DNA of 48,700 nucleotides from Oscillospiraceae bacterium (lineage in GTDB: Bacteria > Bacillota > Clostridia > Oscillospirales > CAG-272): positions 1-48,700 of the forward strand of contig SVQK01000047.1 of the NCBI GenBank assembly GCA_015065385.1, written 5' to 3'. The notes under the pieces are model-generated. The model saw nothing but the letters and a program-made list of their open reading frames with translations, did not search any database and was not told where the DNA came from. A program made the translations under genes and the position numbers. Positions within the stretch are counted from its first letter, which is position 1, and each line of letters opens with the position of its first letter. Shown one piece after another: positions 26,167 through 33,790 of the stretch.

Positions 26167-28356
26167 ATGATTTACATGAGTGTAGCGCAGACAGCCGAAA
26201 AATGGGATATGACACCACGGCGTGTTCAGGTTTTGTGTAACGAGGGACGAATTGAAGGGGCACAGAGAGTTGGCAATGTATGGACTATCCCCGAGACTGC
26301 TGCCAAGCCTGCTGATGCACGGAAAAAAACGACATCAACTATGAATAAAGCGGATAATCCGATTTTGATCGAACGTGTTTGGGCAATGCCCAACAAGAAT
26401 ACGTTTGAAATCAAGCCGATTCATGATCTAATCGAAGAGGAAATGACGGATGGTCTTTGGATTGATCCGTTCGCAAACAGGAATAAGTTTGCCTCCATCA
26501 CAAACGATTTGAACCCGGCATACGACACGGATTATCATTTGGATGCCCTTGATTTCATGAAATTGTTTGATTCCAATTCTGTTGATGGCGTTCTGTACGA
26601 CCCGCCCTATTCTCCCCGTCAGGTAAGCGAGTGCTATAACGATGTCGGTTATAATGTCACATGGGATACAACAAAAGCCTCCTTCTGGGGAAATCACAAA
26701 AGAGAAATCTCACGTATCGTCAAAGTGGGCGGGAAGGTTATTACATTTGGATGGAACAGCGGCGGAATCGGAAGCAAATACGGCTTTGAGATAGAGAGGA
26801 TACTCCTTGTTCCCCACGGCGGATGGCATAACGACACGATCTGTACGGTAGAAATCAAAACCCACGAAGGTCAGATAACAAGCTCGGACGAGAAACATCC
26901 GGAAAGTAAAAAAACAAGCGGAAAAAACAGTACTATGAATTATGATGAAAAACTGATCTCAGAGTTAAAGAAGCTCCCCGATGATTATTGGGATTTTCAA
27001 AGTGAAGATGTTCGTGAATACTCACACGGGATACATAATTATCCTGCGATGATGGTTTGCCCCATAAGCAGGAACATACTCAGTATCATGAAAGGCATCA
27101 CGCATATTGATACCTTATTAGACCCTTTCTCTGGATCGGGAACTGTCCTTGTCGAGGGAATGATAGCTAATATTCGCACCATTTATGGGAACGATATAAA
27201 TCCATTTGCGCTCTTTTTGAGCAAAGTTAAAACAAAGAGAATTGATATTAGCGCCTTGCAATATGAGACAAACGCTTTATACAAAAGAGTCGGGCAGAAA
27301 GTCGATAATTATTATCCTCAAATCGAGAATGTGAATGAGATCATGAAATGTGTTTACAAACTGGATTTGACTGCCAAAGACGGGTGGGGAGCAGATGCCC
27401 CTGTTTATCTGGAAAGGTATAAAAACGATAACTATTTGGATATTCAGATCCCACAGTTCAAAAATGTCGGATATTGGTTCAAGCCAAAAGTGATACTCCT
27501 TCTTGCGATAATAAAAGCAGAAATTGGAGTAATCGAAGATGAAGATATACGAAATTTTGTCTACATTGCATTTAGTGAAGCTATAAGATTTGTATCTAAC
27601 AGGAGAAACGGTGAATTCAAAATGTTTCGTATGCCGGTTGCAAAAGTGGAGACCTTTGACCCGGATGTAGTCAAAGAATTCAAAACTATTCTCGACCGGA
27701 ATATTGAAAAGATGAATTCATTTGATGAAGTTTGTACCGAAGTAGGCTGTACATCTACAGTCGATATCTTTAATAGTGATGCAGGAGAACTCACGGGTGT
27801 CCCAGACGAATCGGTGGATTTGGTTATTACTTCTCCGCCCTATGGTGACAGCAGAACGACCGTAGCATACGGTGAGTACAGCCGACTTTCCTTACAATGG
27901 CTTGATTTGTACGATCTGTCAGAGAAGGAGATCATGGGTATTGACAAATCTCTGATGGGGGGAACAAAATATCGGAATGGTTTTGAGTACACCATCCCGA
28001 GCACAACGCTGAAAGAATCATTGGAAAAGATCAAGGATATCGATCTCGAGCGAGCTGGTGATGTTTATAGTTTCTATTTTGATCTTGAAAAAGCAATTGC
28101 AGCTGTAGCAAGAAAAACCAAGACAAACGGTTATCAGTTCTGGGTTGTCGGGAATCGGACTGTAAAAGGAGAACTGCTTCAAACCGATATGATTATTGCC
28201 GAGATCGCCGAGAGCTATCAGATGGACTATGTTTATACCATCGATAGGAATATCATCAACAAAGTAATGCCTTCGCAGAATTCGCCGACCAATGAACCCG
28301 GACAGAAGGGGACGACAATGACGAATGAGCATATTGTTGTACTCAGAAAGAGATAA
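26167..28356 (+). CDS. HTH - methyltransferase - methyltransferase fusion (modification enzyme)
   Basis: 729-residue DNA methyltransferase of a type II restriction system. Residues 3-45 form a MerR/excisionase-like helix-turn-helix (VAQTAEKWDMTPRRVQVL). Core 1 spans about 60-235: a SAM-type motif WIDPFANRNKFASITNDLNP (about 98-117) and DPPY at 145-148. Core 2 spans about 290-729: DPFSGSGT (about 319-326) as motif I and TSPPYGDSR with SPPY at 556-559, a signature of N4-cytosine (or N6-adenine) enzymes. The ATG at 26167, behind AGGAGA, is preferred because 26140 lies before the transcript start. Codon use is much AT-richer than in neighbours. It converges on the endonuclease gene 26 bp away. 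Confidence 0.88.
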   Translation: MIYMSVAQTAEKWDMTPRRVQVLCNEGRIEGAQRVGNVWTIPETAAKPADARKKTTSTMNKADNPILIERVWAMPNKNTFEIKPIHDLIEEEMTDGLWIDPFANRNKFASITNDLNPAYDTDYHLDALDFMKLFDSNSVDGVLYDPPYSPRQVSECYNDVGYNVTWDTTKASFWGNHKREISRIVKVGGKVITFGWNSGGIGSKYGFEIERILLVPHGGWHNDTICTVEIKTHEGQITSSDEKHPESKKTSGKNSTMNYDEKLISELKKLPDDYWDFQSEDVREYSHGIHNYPAMMVCPISRNILSIMKGITHIDTLLDPFSGSGTVLVEGMIANIRTIYGNDINPFALFLSKVKTKRIDISALQYETNALYKRVGQKVDNYYPQIENVNEIMKCVYKLDLTAKDGWGADAPVYLERYKNDNYLDIQIPQFKNVGYWFKPKVILLLAIIKAEIGVIEDEDIRNFVYIAFSEAIRFVSNRRNGEFKMFRMPVAKVETFDPDVVKEFKTILDRNIEKMNSFDEVCTEVGCTSTVDIFNSDAGELTGVPDESVDLVITSPPYGDSRTTVAYGEYSRLSLQWLDLYDLSEKEIMGIDKSLMGGTKYRNGFEYTIPSTTLKESLEKIKDIDLERAGDVYSFYFDLEKAIAAVARKTKTNGYQFWVVGNRTVKGELLQTDMIIAEIAESYQMDYVYTIDRNIINKVMPSQNSPTNEPGQKGTTMTNEHIVVLRKR

Positions 28357-28376
28357 AGGAGCTCTTTCAGCTCCTT
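28355..28376. terminator. Hairpin between converging methyltransferase and endonuclease genes
   Basis: AAGGAGCT (28356-28363) pairs with AGCTCCTT (28369-28376), loop of 5. T tracts are short on both sides, so termination may be weak. Confidence 0.5.
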
Positions 28377-28382
28377 CGCTCT

Positions 28383-29117
28383 CTATACGATTCTACGGTT
28401 GACGGTAAACAAGAATGGCTGATCAATTTCACGGATTCTGAAGCCTGTCCCGTGGTCGTGGGTTTTCCCGGCGTTTGGACCGCTGTGATACTGACCGATG
28501 CGGAGATCGACGTAGATTTTGCCCGCTTCCAAGAGCCTTATGAAGGAATCGTAATTGAAACCGGAAACCTCATACGCTTCGACAAAGCGAAATTCTTCCT
28601 CGGCTCCAACTCCGCGGTTTTCAGCTTTCGCATATACGAATTTGTTCTTGTACTTCTTCTCGAAACACTTTTTGAGTGCGTCCCGAGACCAGTAGATATT
28701 TTCCACACCATCTTCGGATTCGATGTATATACCGTCGTCGAGACATGCAAACTTCAATTTGTGTCCGGTGTCGGAAATAGGTGTGAAACGATCAGCTGAA
28801 AGCGTCGCGTGAAGAACCTTCTCATCGTTGTCATACGCGCCGGAAGCATACCCGTATTTCAACCGTAGATATGTATTGGCGCTCCCGGGCTGTGGTGCGC
28901 GAGTAAACATCGTAAGCATGCTGTTGGAATTGATCCGGCAGGATTTGAGTTCATAATCGCCAAAGTCAGGGCCGTCGATGTTGTTCTCTTGGATTCCGAG
29001 CAGATCTTCCAGCGTCTTTCCGATACCGGTAGGACCGGAACGATGTGTTCGGACCCACCCCGTAGCCACGATTTTTGTATACTCTCTGACAAAATCTTCA
29101 AGTGTTGTGATCATCAT
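28383..29117 (-). CDS. MvaI/BcnI-family type II restriction endonuclease
   Basis: 244-residue endonuclease. THRSGPTGIGKTLEDLLG (about 24-41) followed by ENNIDGPDFGDYELKS (about 44-59) matches the core of MvaI and BcnI, monomeric enzymes that cut CCWGG and CCSGG. The metal-binding set is Asp in PDFGD, then E-x-K in YELKS, with a Glu in KTLED. A second cluster RIGQYHSGPNAGKTHDHGTGFRI lies near the end. The exact target cannot be read from sequence. An ATG at 29117 or 29114 fits the GGGGG ribosome site; a TTG at 29129 is less likely. The start overlaps the controller gene by 20 nt, so both are translated from one mRNA. Confidence 0.87.
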   Translation of the reverse strand: MMITTLEDFVREYTKIVATGWVRTHRSGPTGIGKTLEDLLGIQENNIDGPDFGDYELKSCRINSNSMLTMFTRAPQPGSANTYLRLKYGYASGAYDNDEKVLHATLSADRFTPISDTGHKLKFACLDDGIYIESEDGVENIYWSRDALKKCFEKKYKNKFVYAKAENRGVGAEEEFRFVEAYEVSGFNYDSFIRLLEAGKIYVDLRIGQYHSGPNAGKTHDHGTGFRIREIDQPFLFTVNRRIV

Positions 29118-29328
29118 TATCCCCCTCAATGAAGAGTAAATACGTCTCGATGCCTAGAGCGTCAGCGATTCGCTGGACATTTTCAAGGGCGATGCTTCTG
29201 CGATAACACTCTATAGCGCTGATGTATGTCCTGTGAAGTCCACACTTGTCGGCGAAAGCCTCCTGTGATAGTCCGAGCTGAGTGCGGTATTTCTTGAGAT
29301 TGTTTCCAAAAACTTTTATGATATCCAT
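29098..29328 (-). CDS. Restriction-system controller (C) protein, HTH_3 type
   Basis: 76-residue Cro/C1-type helix-turn-helix protein, the usual size for C proteins. Helices 2-3 are LSQEAFADKCGLHRTYISAIE (about 19-39), then IALENVQRIADALGIE. It should dimerise, bind an operator at its own promoter, and delay endonuclease synthesis until the host DNA is methylated after entry. AGGAGG lies 8 nt before the ATG. The stop codon lies inside the endonuclease gene, in the normal C-R order. It is preceded by a good promoter with an inverted repeat in the spacer. Confidence 0.88.
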   Translation of the reverse strand: MDIIKVFGNNLKKYRTQLGLSQEAFADKCGLHRTYISAIECYRRSIALENVQRIADALGIETYLLFIEGDNDDHNT

Positions 29329-29350
29329 CTTGACATCCTCCTGATTTCAT

Positions 29351-29379
29351 AGTATAATACCTTGAAGACAAAAGGTCAA
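29351..29379 (-). promoter_or_regulatory. Promoter and probable operator of the C-R genes
   Basis: Minus strand TTGACC (29374-29379), 17-bp spacer, TATACT (29351-29356). The spacer contains an inverted repeat, ACCTT at 29359-29363 with AAGGT at 29372-29376, and AGACAA occurs twice 15 bp apart (29366, 29381). These are candidate C-protein boxes. Confidence 0.65.
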
Positions 29380-29386
29380 CAGACAA

Positions 29387-29571
29387 TAAGTACCCATGTT
29401 GCTCGCTGTAGATAAGAGATTAACAGATGTGCTTTTGAATCAAATAGATTGAATATTTTGAAAGTAAAAGGATATACTCCCTTAAGGTTATATCCCTTGA
29501 GAGGAAGAGGCATGAATGGGCATGAGTTAATGTTTCAAAAATATAGGAAGGTAAAATTGTAAACAGTTAAG
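29387..29571. other. AT-rich gene-free stretch at the right side of the restriction island
   Basis: No gene seen on either strand. AT-rich like the island; composition returns to GC-rich after the terminator at 29572-29613, which suggests the island boundary lies near 29.57 kb. No flanking direct repeat was found by eye. Confidence 0.4.
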
Positions 29572-29613
29572 AAAAAAGTCCGGCACATCCCTTTTCCTGG
29601 GGATTTGCCGGAC
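29572..29613 (-). terminator. Terminator of the radA-methyltransferase unit
   Basis: GTCCGGCA (29578-29585) pairs with TGCCGGAC (29606-29613), with an inner ATCCC/GGGAT; six U on the minus strand. The 160 bp between it and the methyltransferase stop hold no gene that I can see. Confidence 0.85.
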
Positions 29614-29776
29614 CGATTCGATTTATCCGTTTTCCGAGAGCAGAATGGACGCGCGGGACTGGATCTTTGTGGCGCAGTCCTCTGCAGATCCGACGCCGCC
29701 GGGACACTCCCTTTTTTCGGCACGCGGGCAGAAGAAGCGCGAGGCACGGTACAAGGCAGATCCGGGGGGTTCCGTT

Positions 29777-30391
29777 TCACTGCGGATATCTCCCCATATT
29801 CCGCCATTCGAGCAGATACCGGTAGTGCAGACCGTACCGGATCGAGGCGCCGGGCAAAAGATCCCTGACAGCTTGGCGGACCTCGCTCATCGGAGGAAAT
29901 TCGTATTGAGTCGGCACTCCCGCTTCCTCCGCCGTCCGGATCGAACGGAGGGCGGACAGGAGCCCGGAGGGGACGACGCGGAGCAGCTCCAGCAAATGAT
30001 CCGGGATCGAGGACGGCTTTGCCAGCCCTACAATCAGGAGGCGGCCTCCGGGGAAAAGGATCCCCTTTGCCTTTTTCAAAGCCTCCCGCATGTTCATGTG
30101 GTGGAGGGATGCGGTAAAAATCACGGCGTCGAACGGTTCCTCCGGCCGGTACTCCTCAAATTTCGCGCACAGAAAGGAGACGTTCGGCGAATCGACGGCA
30201 GCACGGGCGCGCGCGATACAGCATTCGTCCTCGTCGATGCCCACGATCGTTCGCCCTCCGCCGTCAAGGCATGAGGCGAGCGATCCGTCCCCGCATCCGA
30301 CGTCCAGTATGCGGCCCGCGTCCGATACGCGCCTGTCGATCCATCGATAGTAGGCTGTGTTATGATTCCAGTAGGGCGGTGAATGCATCAT
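29777..30391 (-). CDS. Class I SAM-dependent methyltransferase
   Basis: 204-residue small-molecule-type methyltransferase. SAM motif I is ILDVGCGDG (29-37), motif II has the acidic residue after TIVGIDED, and FDAVIFTASLHHMN near 88 is motif IV. GILFPGGRLLIVGLAKPSS follows. The acceptor is unknown. The frame extends to 30406, but the ATG pair at 30391/30388 lies behind GAGG. It starts about 48 bp after radA and probably rides on the radA transcript. Confidence 0.8.
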   Translation of the reverse strand: MMHSPPYWNHNTAYYRWIDRRVSDAGRILDVGCGDGSLASCLDGGGRTIVGIDEDECCIARARAAVDSPNVSFLCAKFEEYRPEEPFDAVIFTASLHHMNMREALKKAKGILFPGGRLLIVGLAKPSSIPDHLLELLRVVPSGLLSALRSIRTAEEAGVPTQYEFPPMSEVRQAVRDLLPGASIRYGLHYRYLLEWRNMGRYPQ

Positions 30392-30439
30392 GACCTCGAA
30401 TCTCAAGAATTCGGAGCAATCTGTCCGTGCGTCCGGCTC

Positions 30440-31849
30440 TCAGGCTTCGCTTTCTTTCTCTTTCTCCCGGAAGATCCGCATCGCGTCGTAGATCCCGGTC
30501 ATGGGGAAGAGAGAAGCGTCCTCCGGCAGAACTCCGGTCTTCGCGGCGCACCGTTTCGGCAGGGCGATGGTCTTGAATCCCAGCCGGACCGCCTCGTTGA
30601 CCCGCTGTTCCACCGAAGCCGAGGAGCGGAATTCCCCGGACAGCCCGAGCTCCCCGAAGGCGATCGCGTCGTCCGGCACGGGAATGTCGCGCAGGGAGGA
30701 AATCAGCGCAAAGCAGACGGCGGCGTCTGCGGCGGGTTCGTCCAGACGGAGTCCCCCGATCACGTTCAGATAGACGTCGCAGGCGGAGAATTTCAGCCCG
30801 AGCCTCTTTTCCAGCACCGCGAGCAGGAGGCAGACCCGGTTGTAGTCCACGCCGTTTGACGTGCGTCTCGGAGAGGGGAAGGCCGTCGGCGTCACCAGAG
30901 CCTGCACTTCCGCAATGAGAGGGCGGCTCCCCTCCATGACGCAGACCGCGCAGCTCCCGCTTACCCCTTTGGGACGCCCTTCCAGCAGCATCGCCGAGGG
31001 ATTCGCCACCTCGGAGAGCCCGTCCTCGCCCATTTCGAAGACGCCGATCTCGTTGGTGGATCCGAACCGGTTCTTCACCGCCCGGACGATCCGGTGGGGC
31101 ATGGCCCGCTCTCCCTCGAAGGTCAGCACCGCGTCCACCATGTGCTCGAGCACCTTCGGCCCGGCGATCCCGCCCTCCTTGTTCACATGGCCCACGATGA
31201 TCACGGAGGTCCCGTCCGTTTTGGCCCGCCCGATGATGAGGGACGCGCACTCCCGCACCTGCGTCACGCTTCCCGGCGTGGAGCTGACGTCCTCGGCGTA
31301 CATCGTCTGGATCGAGTCCACGATCATGAGATCCGGCTTGATCTTGTCGTATTCTGAGAGGATGTCCCCGATGGAGGTCTCCGTCAGCACATAGAGCTGT
31401 TCCGCGCCGACGCCGAGACGCTCCGCCCGCATTTTCAGCTGGCCCCGGGATTCCTCGCCCGAGACGTAGAGCACTTTGCAGGAGCCGCCGATCTGTCCGC
31501 AGAGCTGCATGAGGAGCGTGGATTTGCCGATCCCCGGTTCGCCCGCCAGAAGAATGACGGAGCCTTCCACCAGCCCGCCCCCGAGCACCCGGTCCAGCTC
31601 CCCGATCCCGGTGGAGTGGCGCAGATAGTCCGGCATTTCGAGATCCCCGAAGCGGACGGCGTGTTCCTTCTCTCCGGGACGCGCCCCGATGAGCCGTCCG
31701 GCGGATTTTGAGGCCGCGGATTTCGGCGGGGCGGAGTAGGTCTCCTCCTCGAAGGTGTTCCACGCTCCGCATCCCGGACAGCGTCCGAGCCATTTTGCGC
31801 TCTGATAGTCGCATTCCCGGCAGGTGTAGACGGTTTTCGCTGTTTTCAT
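30440..31849 (-). CDS. radA: DNA repair protein RadA
   Basis: 469-residue RecA-like DnaB-type branch-migration helicase in homologous recombination. The N-terminal zinc finger is CRECDYQSAKWLGRCPGCG; Walker A is GEPGIGKST (103-111); the RadA-specific motif KNRFGS is near 260; and the C-terminal third is the inactive Lon-protease-like domain. An ATG at 31855 overlaps the ribosome site GGGAGG, so the second ATG at 31849 is the better start. Own promoter upstream. Confidence 0.97.
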   Translation of the reverse strand: MKTAKTVYTCRECDYQSAKWLGRCPGCGAWNTFEEETYSAPPKSAASKSAGRLIGARPGEKEHAVRFGDLEMPDYLRHSTGIGELDRVLGGGLVEGSVILLAGEPGIGKSTLLMQLCGQIGGSCKVLYVSGEESRGQLKMRAERLGVGAEQLYVLTETSIGDILSEYDKIKPDLMIVDSIQTMYAEDVSSTPGSVTQVRECASLIIGRAKTDGTSVIIVGHVNKEGGIAGPKVLEHMVDAVLTFEGERAMPHRIVRAVKNRFGSTNEIGVFEMGEDGLSEVANPSAMLLEGRPKGVSGSCAVCVMEGSRPLIAEVQALVTPTAFPSPRRTSNGVDYNRVCLLLAVLEKRLGLKFSACDVYLNVIGGLRLDEPAADAAVCFALISSLRDIPVPDDAIAFGELGLSGEFRSSASVEQRVNEAVRLGFKTIALPKRCAAKTGVLPEDASLFPMTGIYDAMRIFREKEKESEA

Positions 31850-31881
31850 GTTCATCCTCCCATCGTTTTTCGCATATCCTG

Positions 31882-31910
31882 ATTATACCAGATCCGGCCC
31901 GCTCCGTCAA
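31882..31910 (-). promoter_or_regulatory. SigA-type promoter of radA
   Basis: Minus strand TTGACG (31905-31910), 17-bp spacer, TATAAT (31882-31887). Confidence 0.8.
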
Positions 31911-31954
31911 CTGCGGGGAATTCTGAAAATTCGGTTAAAAATGCGCCGCGCGTC

Positions 31955-31983
31955 TTGTATTGGAAGGGCGTTTCATGTATAAT
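31955..31983 (+). promoter_or_regulatory. SigA-type promoter of the AI-2E transporter gene
   Basis: TTGTAT (31955-31960), 17-bp spacer, TATAAT (31978-31983). Confidence 0.75.
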
Positions 31984-32028
31984 ACACAAAAGGGATATGC
32001 CCGATTTCTGCGGAAGGGAGGGGAGCGG

Positions 32029-33378
32029 ATGAAGTTCAACTGGACGCCGAAGGACGGTCAGGACTTCATGAAGCGCATACTCATCATTGTCGGGATCGGC
32101 GTCGGCGCGCTGCTTCTGTACCTGTGGCACGATGCGATCGCGGCGTTTTTCGCCAAGTGCGTCCGGGTGCTGAAGCCTTTGTTGTACGCGGTGGTGGTCG
32201 CCTACATCCTCTGGCCCATGACGCGGTTTTTCGAGCAGAAGGTGTTCGACCGGCTGGGGCACAGCAAGCCGAACAAGCGTCTGATCCGCACGCTCTCCCT
32301 GCTTCTGACCTACGTCATCTTCCTTTTGATCCTCGTCCTGTTCTTCTCGACGGTGATCCCGCAGATCGTGGACAGCGTCAAAACTTTGGCGGACAAGGCG
32401 CAGGGCTACGTCGTCACCGTTCAGAACTGGTTTTACGAGCTCTCCCCCGAAACGCCCGTCATCGGTCCCCTGATGGATACCGAGCTGTTCCAGGAGCTGC
32501 GCGGAAAGCTGATCGAATACACGACGAGATTCATCGAATGGCTGACCGGCAACATGACCGGAATCGTCTCCGGCATCACCGAGTACGCGAAGACCTTCGC
32601 CACGGAGACATGGAACGTGGTGCTCGGCATCATTTTCAGCGTCTATTTCATCCTCTTCAAGGAAAACCTCTTCGCGCAGGCCTCCAAGCTCATGCACGCC
32701 TCCCTCAGGGACAAGCAGTATGACCGCGTCGTCCACTATGTGATGCTGACGGACAGTACCTTCGGCGGATTCATCAACGGCAAGCTGCTCGACTCCCTCA
32801 TCATCGGACTCCTCTGCTTCCTCTTCATGAAGATCTTCCGGATGCCCTACGCGCCGCTCATCAGCATGATCGTGGGCATCACCAACGTGATCCCGTTTTT
32901 CGGTCCCTTCATCGGGGCGGTTCCGTCCGCGTTCTTCATCCTGATCGCGGATCCGAAAATGACCCTGTGGTTTGTCCTCCTGATCGTCCTTCTGCAGCAG
33001 CTCGACGGCAACGTGATCGGCCCGAAGATCCTCGGCGACTTCGTGGGGCTCAATCCCCTCTGGATCATCGTCTCCATCACCGTCATGGGCGGATTCTTCG
33101 GGGTGTTCGGCATGTTCTTCGGCGTCCCGACCTTCGCCGTGATTTACGCGGTCGTGAAGGAGCTGACGGAGAAAAAGCTCGCCGCCATCGGAAAGCCCGT
33201 CGGGACGGAAGACTACTACGACGATCCGGCCTATGAGGAGATCGTCAACCCGGAGAGGAAGGGAACCAAGCTGCCCGAGCTGATGGGCAAGGCCGAGGAA
33301 GGCATCCGAGCCGCGGTCTCCTTCGTCGGAACCCATCTCCCCATGAAATCCCCCCGGAACGGGAAGAAAAAGAAATAG
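32029..33378 (+). CDS. AI-2E family transporter
   Basis: 449-residue membrane protein of the AI-2 exporter (TqsA/PerM) superfamily. Eight or so transmembrane segments are evident: two near 14-60, one near 85-105, and a C-terminal group from about 200 to 385. The family's signature segment is GITNVIPFFGPFIGAVPS (about 284-301), followed by QQLDGNVIGPKILG. Members export autoinducer-2 or act as Na+/H+ antiporters; the substrate here is open. The ATG at 32029 follows GGGAGGGGAG; the open frame from 31960 overlaps the promoter. The C-terminal 60 residues are cytosolic and Lys/Pro-rich. Confidence 0.9.
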   Translation: MKFNWTPKDGQDFMKRILIIVGIGVGALLLYLWHDAIAAFFAKCVRVLKPLLYAVVVAYILWPMTRFFEQKVFDRLGHSKPNKRLIRTLSLLLTYVIFLLILVLFFSTVIPQIVDSVKTLADKAQGYVVTVQNWFYELSPETPVIGPLMDTELFQELRGKLIEYTTRFIEWLTGNMTGIVSGITEYAKTFATETWNVVLGIIFSVYFILFKENLFAQASKLMHASLRDKQYDRVVHYVMLTDSTFGGFINGKLLDSLIIGLLCFLFMKIFRMPYAPLISMIVGITNVIPFFGPFIGAVPSAFFILIADPKMTLWFVLLIVLLQQLDGNVIGPKILGDFVGLNPLWIIVSITVMGGFFGVFGMFFGVPTFAVIYAVVKELTEKKLAAIGKPVGTEDYYDDPAYEEIVNPERKGTKLPELMGKAEEGIRAAVSFVGTHLPMKSPRNGKKKK

Positions 33379-33390
33379 CCGCCCAGAATA

Positions 33391-33440
33391 AAACCGCCGT
33401 CCTCCGGAAGATCGTTTCTTCGCCGGAGGACGGTTTTCTG
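33391..33440 (+). terminator. Terminator of the AI-2E transporter gene
   Basis: Perfect 11-bp stem CCGTCCTCCGG/CCGGAGGACGG (33397-33433), then TTTTCTGTTTG. Confidence 0.9.
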
Positions 33441-33790
33441 TTTGTTATGTAACACTGTTTCGCTTCTAAAAGATATAATTGCACATAACACAGCTCAAAC
33501 AAGCTTTATCTGCACAAACCCACTATGGCCTCCTTGCCCAATGCGCGACTGAAGCTCTTAGACCTCCGGCTGCACATGTAGAGACCGCGCGAGGACAGTG
33601 GGATATCCGATCGGTTTTCGATGTTGGGGCGAGCGGTCGGGTTATGCCATATGGCCAAGGAAACCCCCGCACGGGGGGAAAACTGCGGCCTGAGCTGGTG
33701 TCCCCCCGTGCCTCCCGCCTTGAGCAGGGCATCCAATTTTTGAAACGCGCAGCGTTTCATTCCTTATAATCCCTTTAGAAGGGATTTAGA
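33441..33790. repeat. Gene-free stretch rich in inverted repeats
   Basis: No convincing gene. Three inverted repeats stand out: GCACGGGGGGA (33669-33679) with TCCCCCCGTGC (33701-33711), 11 bp perfect with a 21-nt loop; GAAACGC-gca-GCGTTTC near 33741-33757; and AATCCCTT-tag-AAGGGATT near 33768-33787. An 84-codon minus-strand frame (33506-33760) has its SD-like AAGGA directly against the ATG and no recognisable domain, so it was not called as a gene. A structured RNA or a dispersed intergenic repeat is possible. Confidence 0.45.

Noticed and set aside
33506..33760. 84-codon minus-strand frame in the repeat-rich intergenic stretch
   Set aside because: SD-like bases touch the ATG, the start lies in a hairpin, and no domain is recognised; kept as a note within the intergenic entry.
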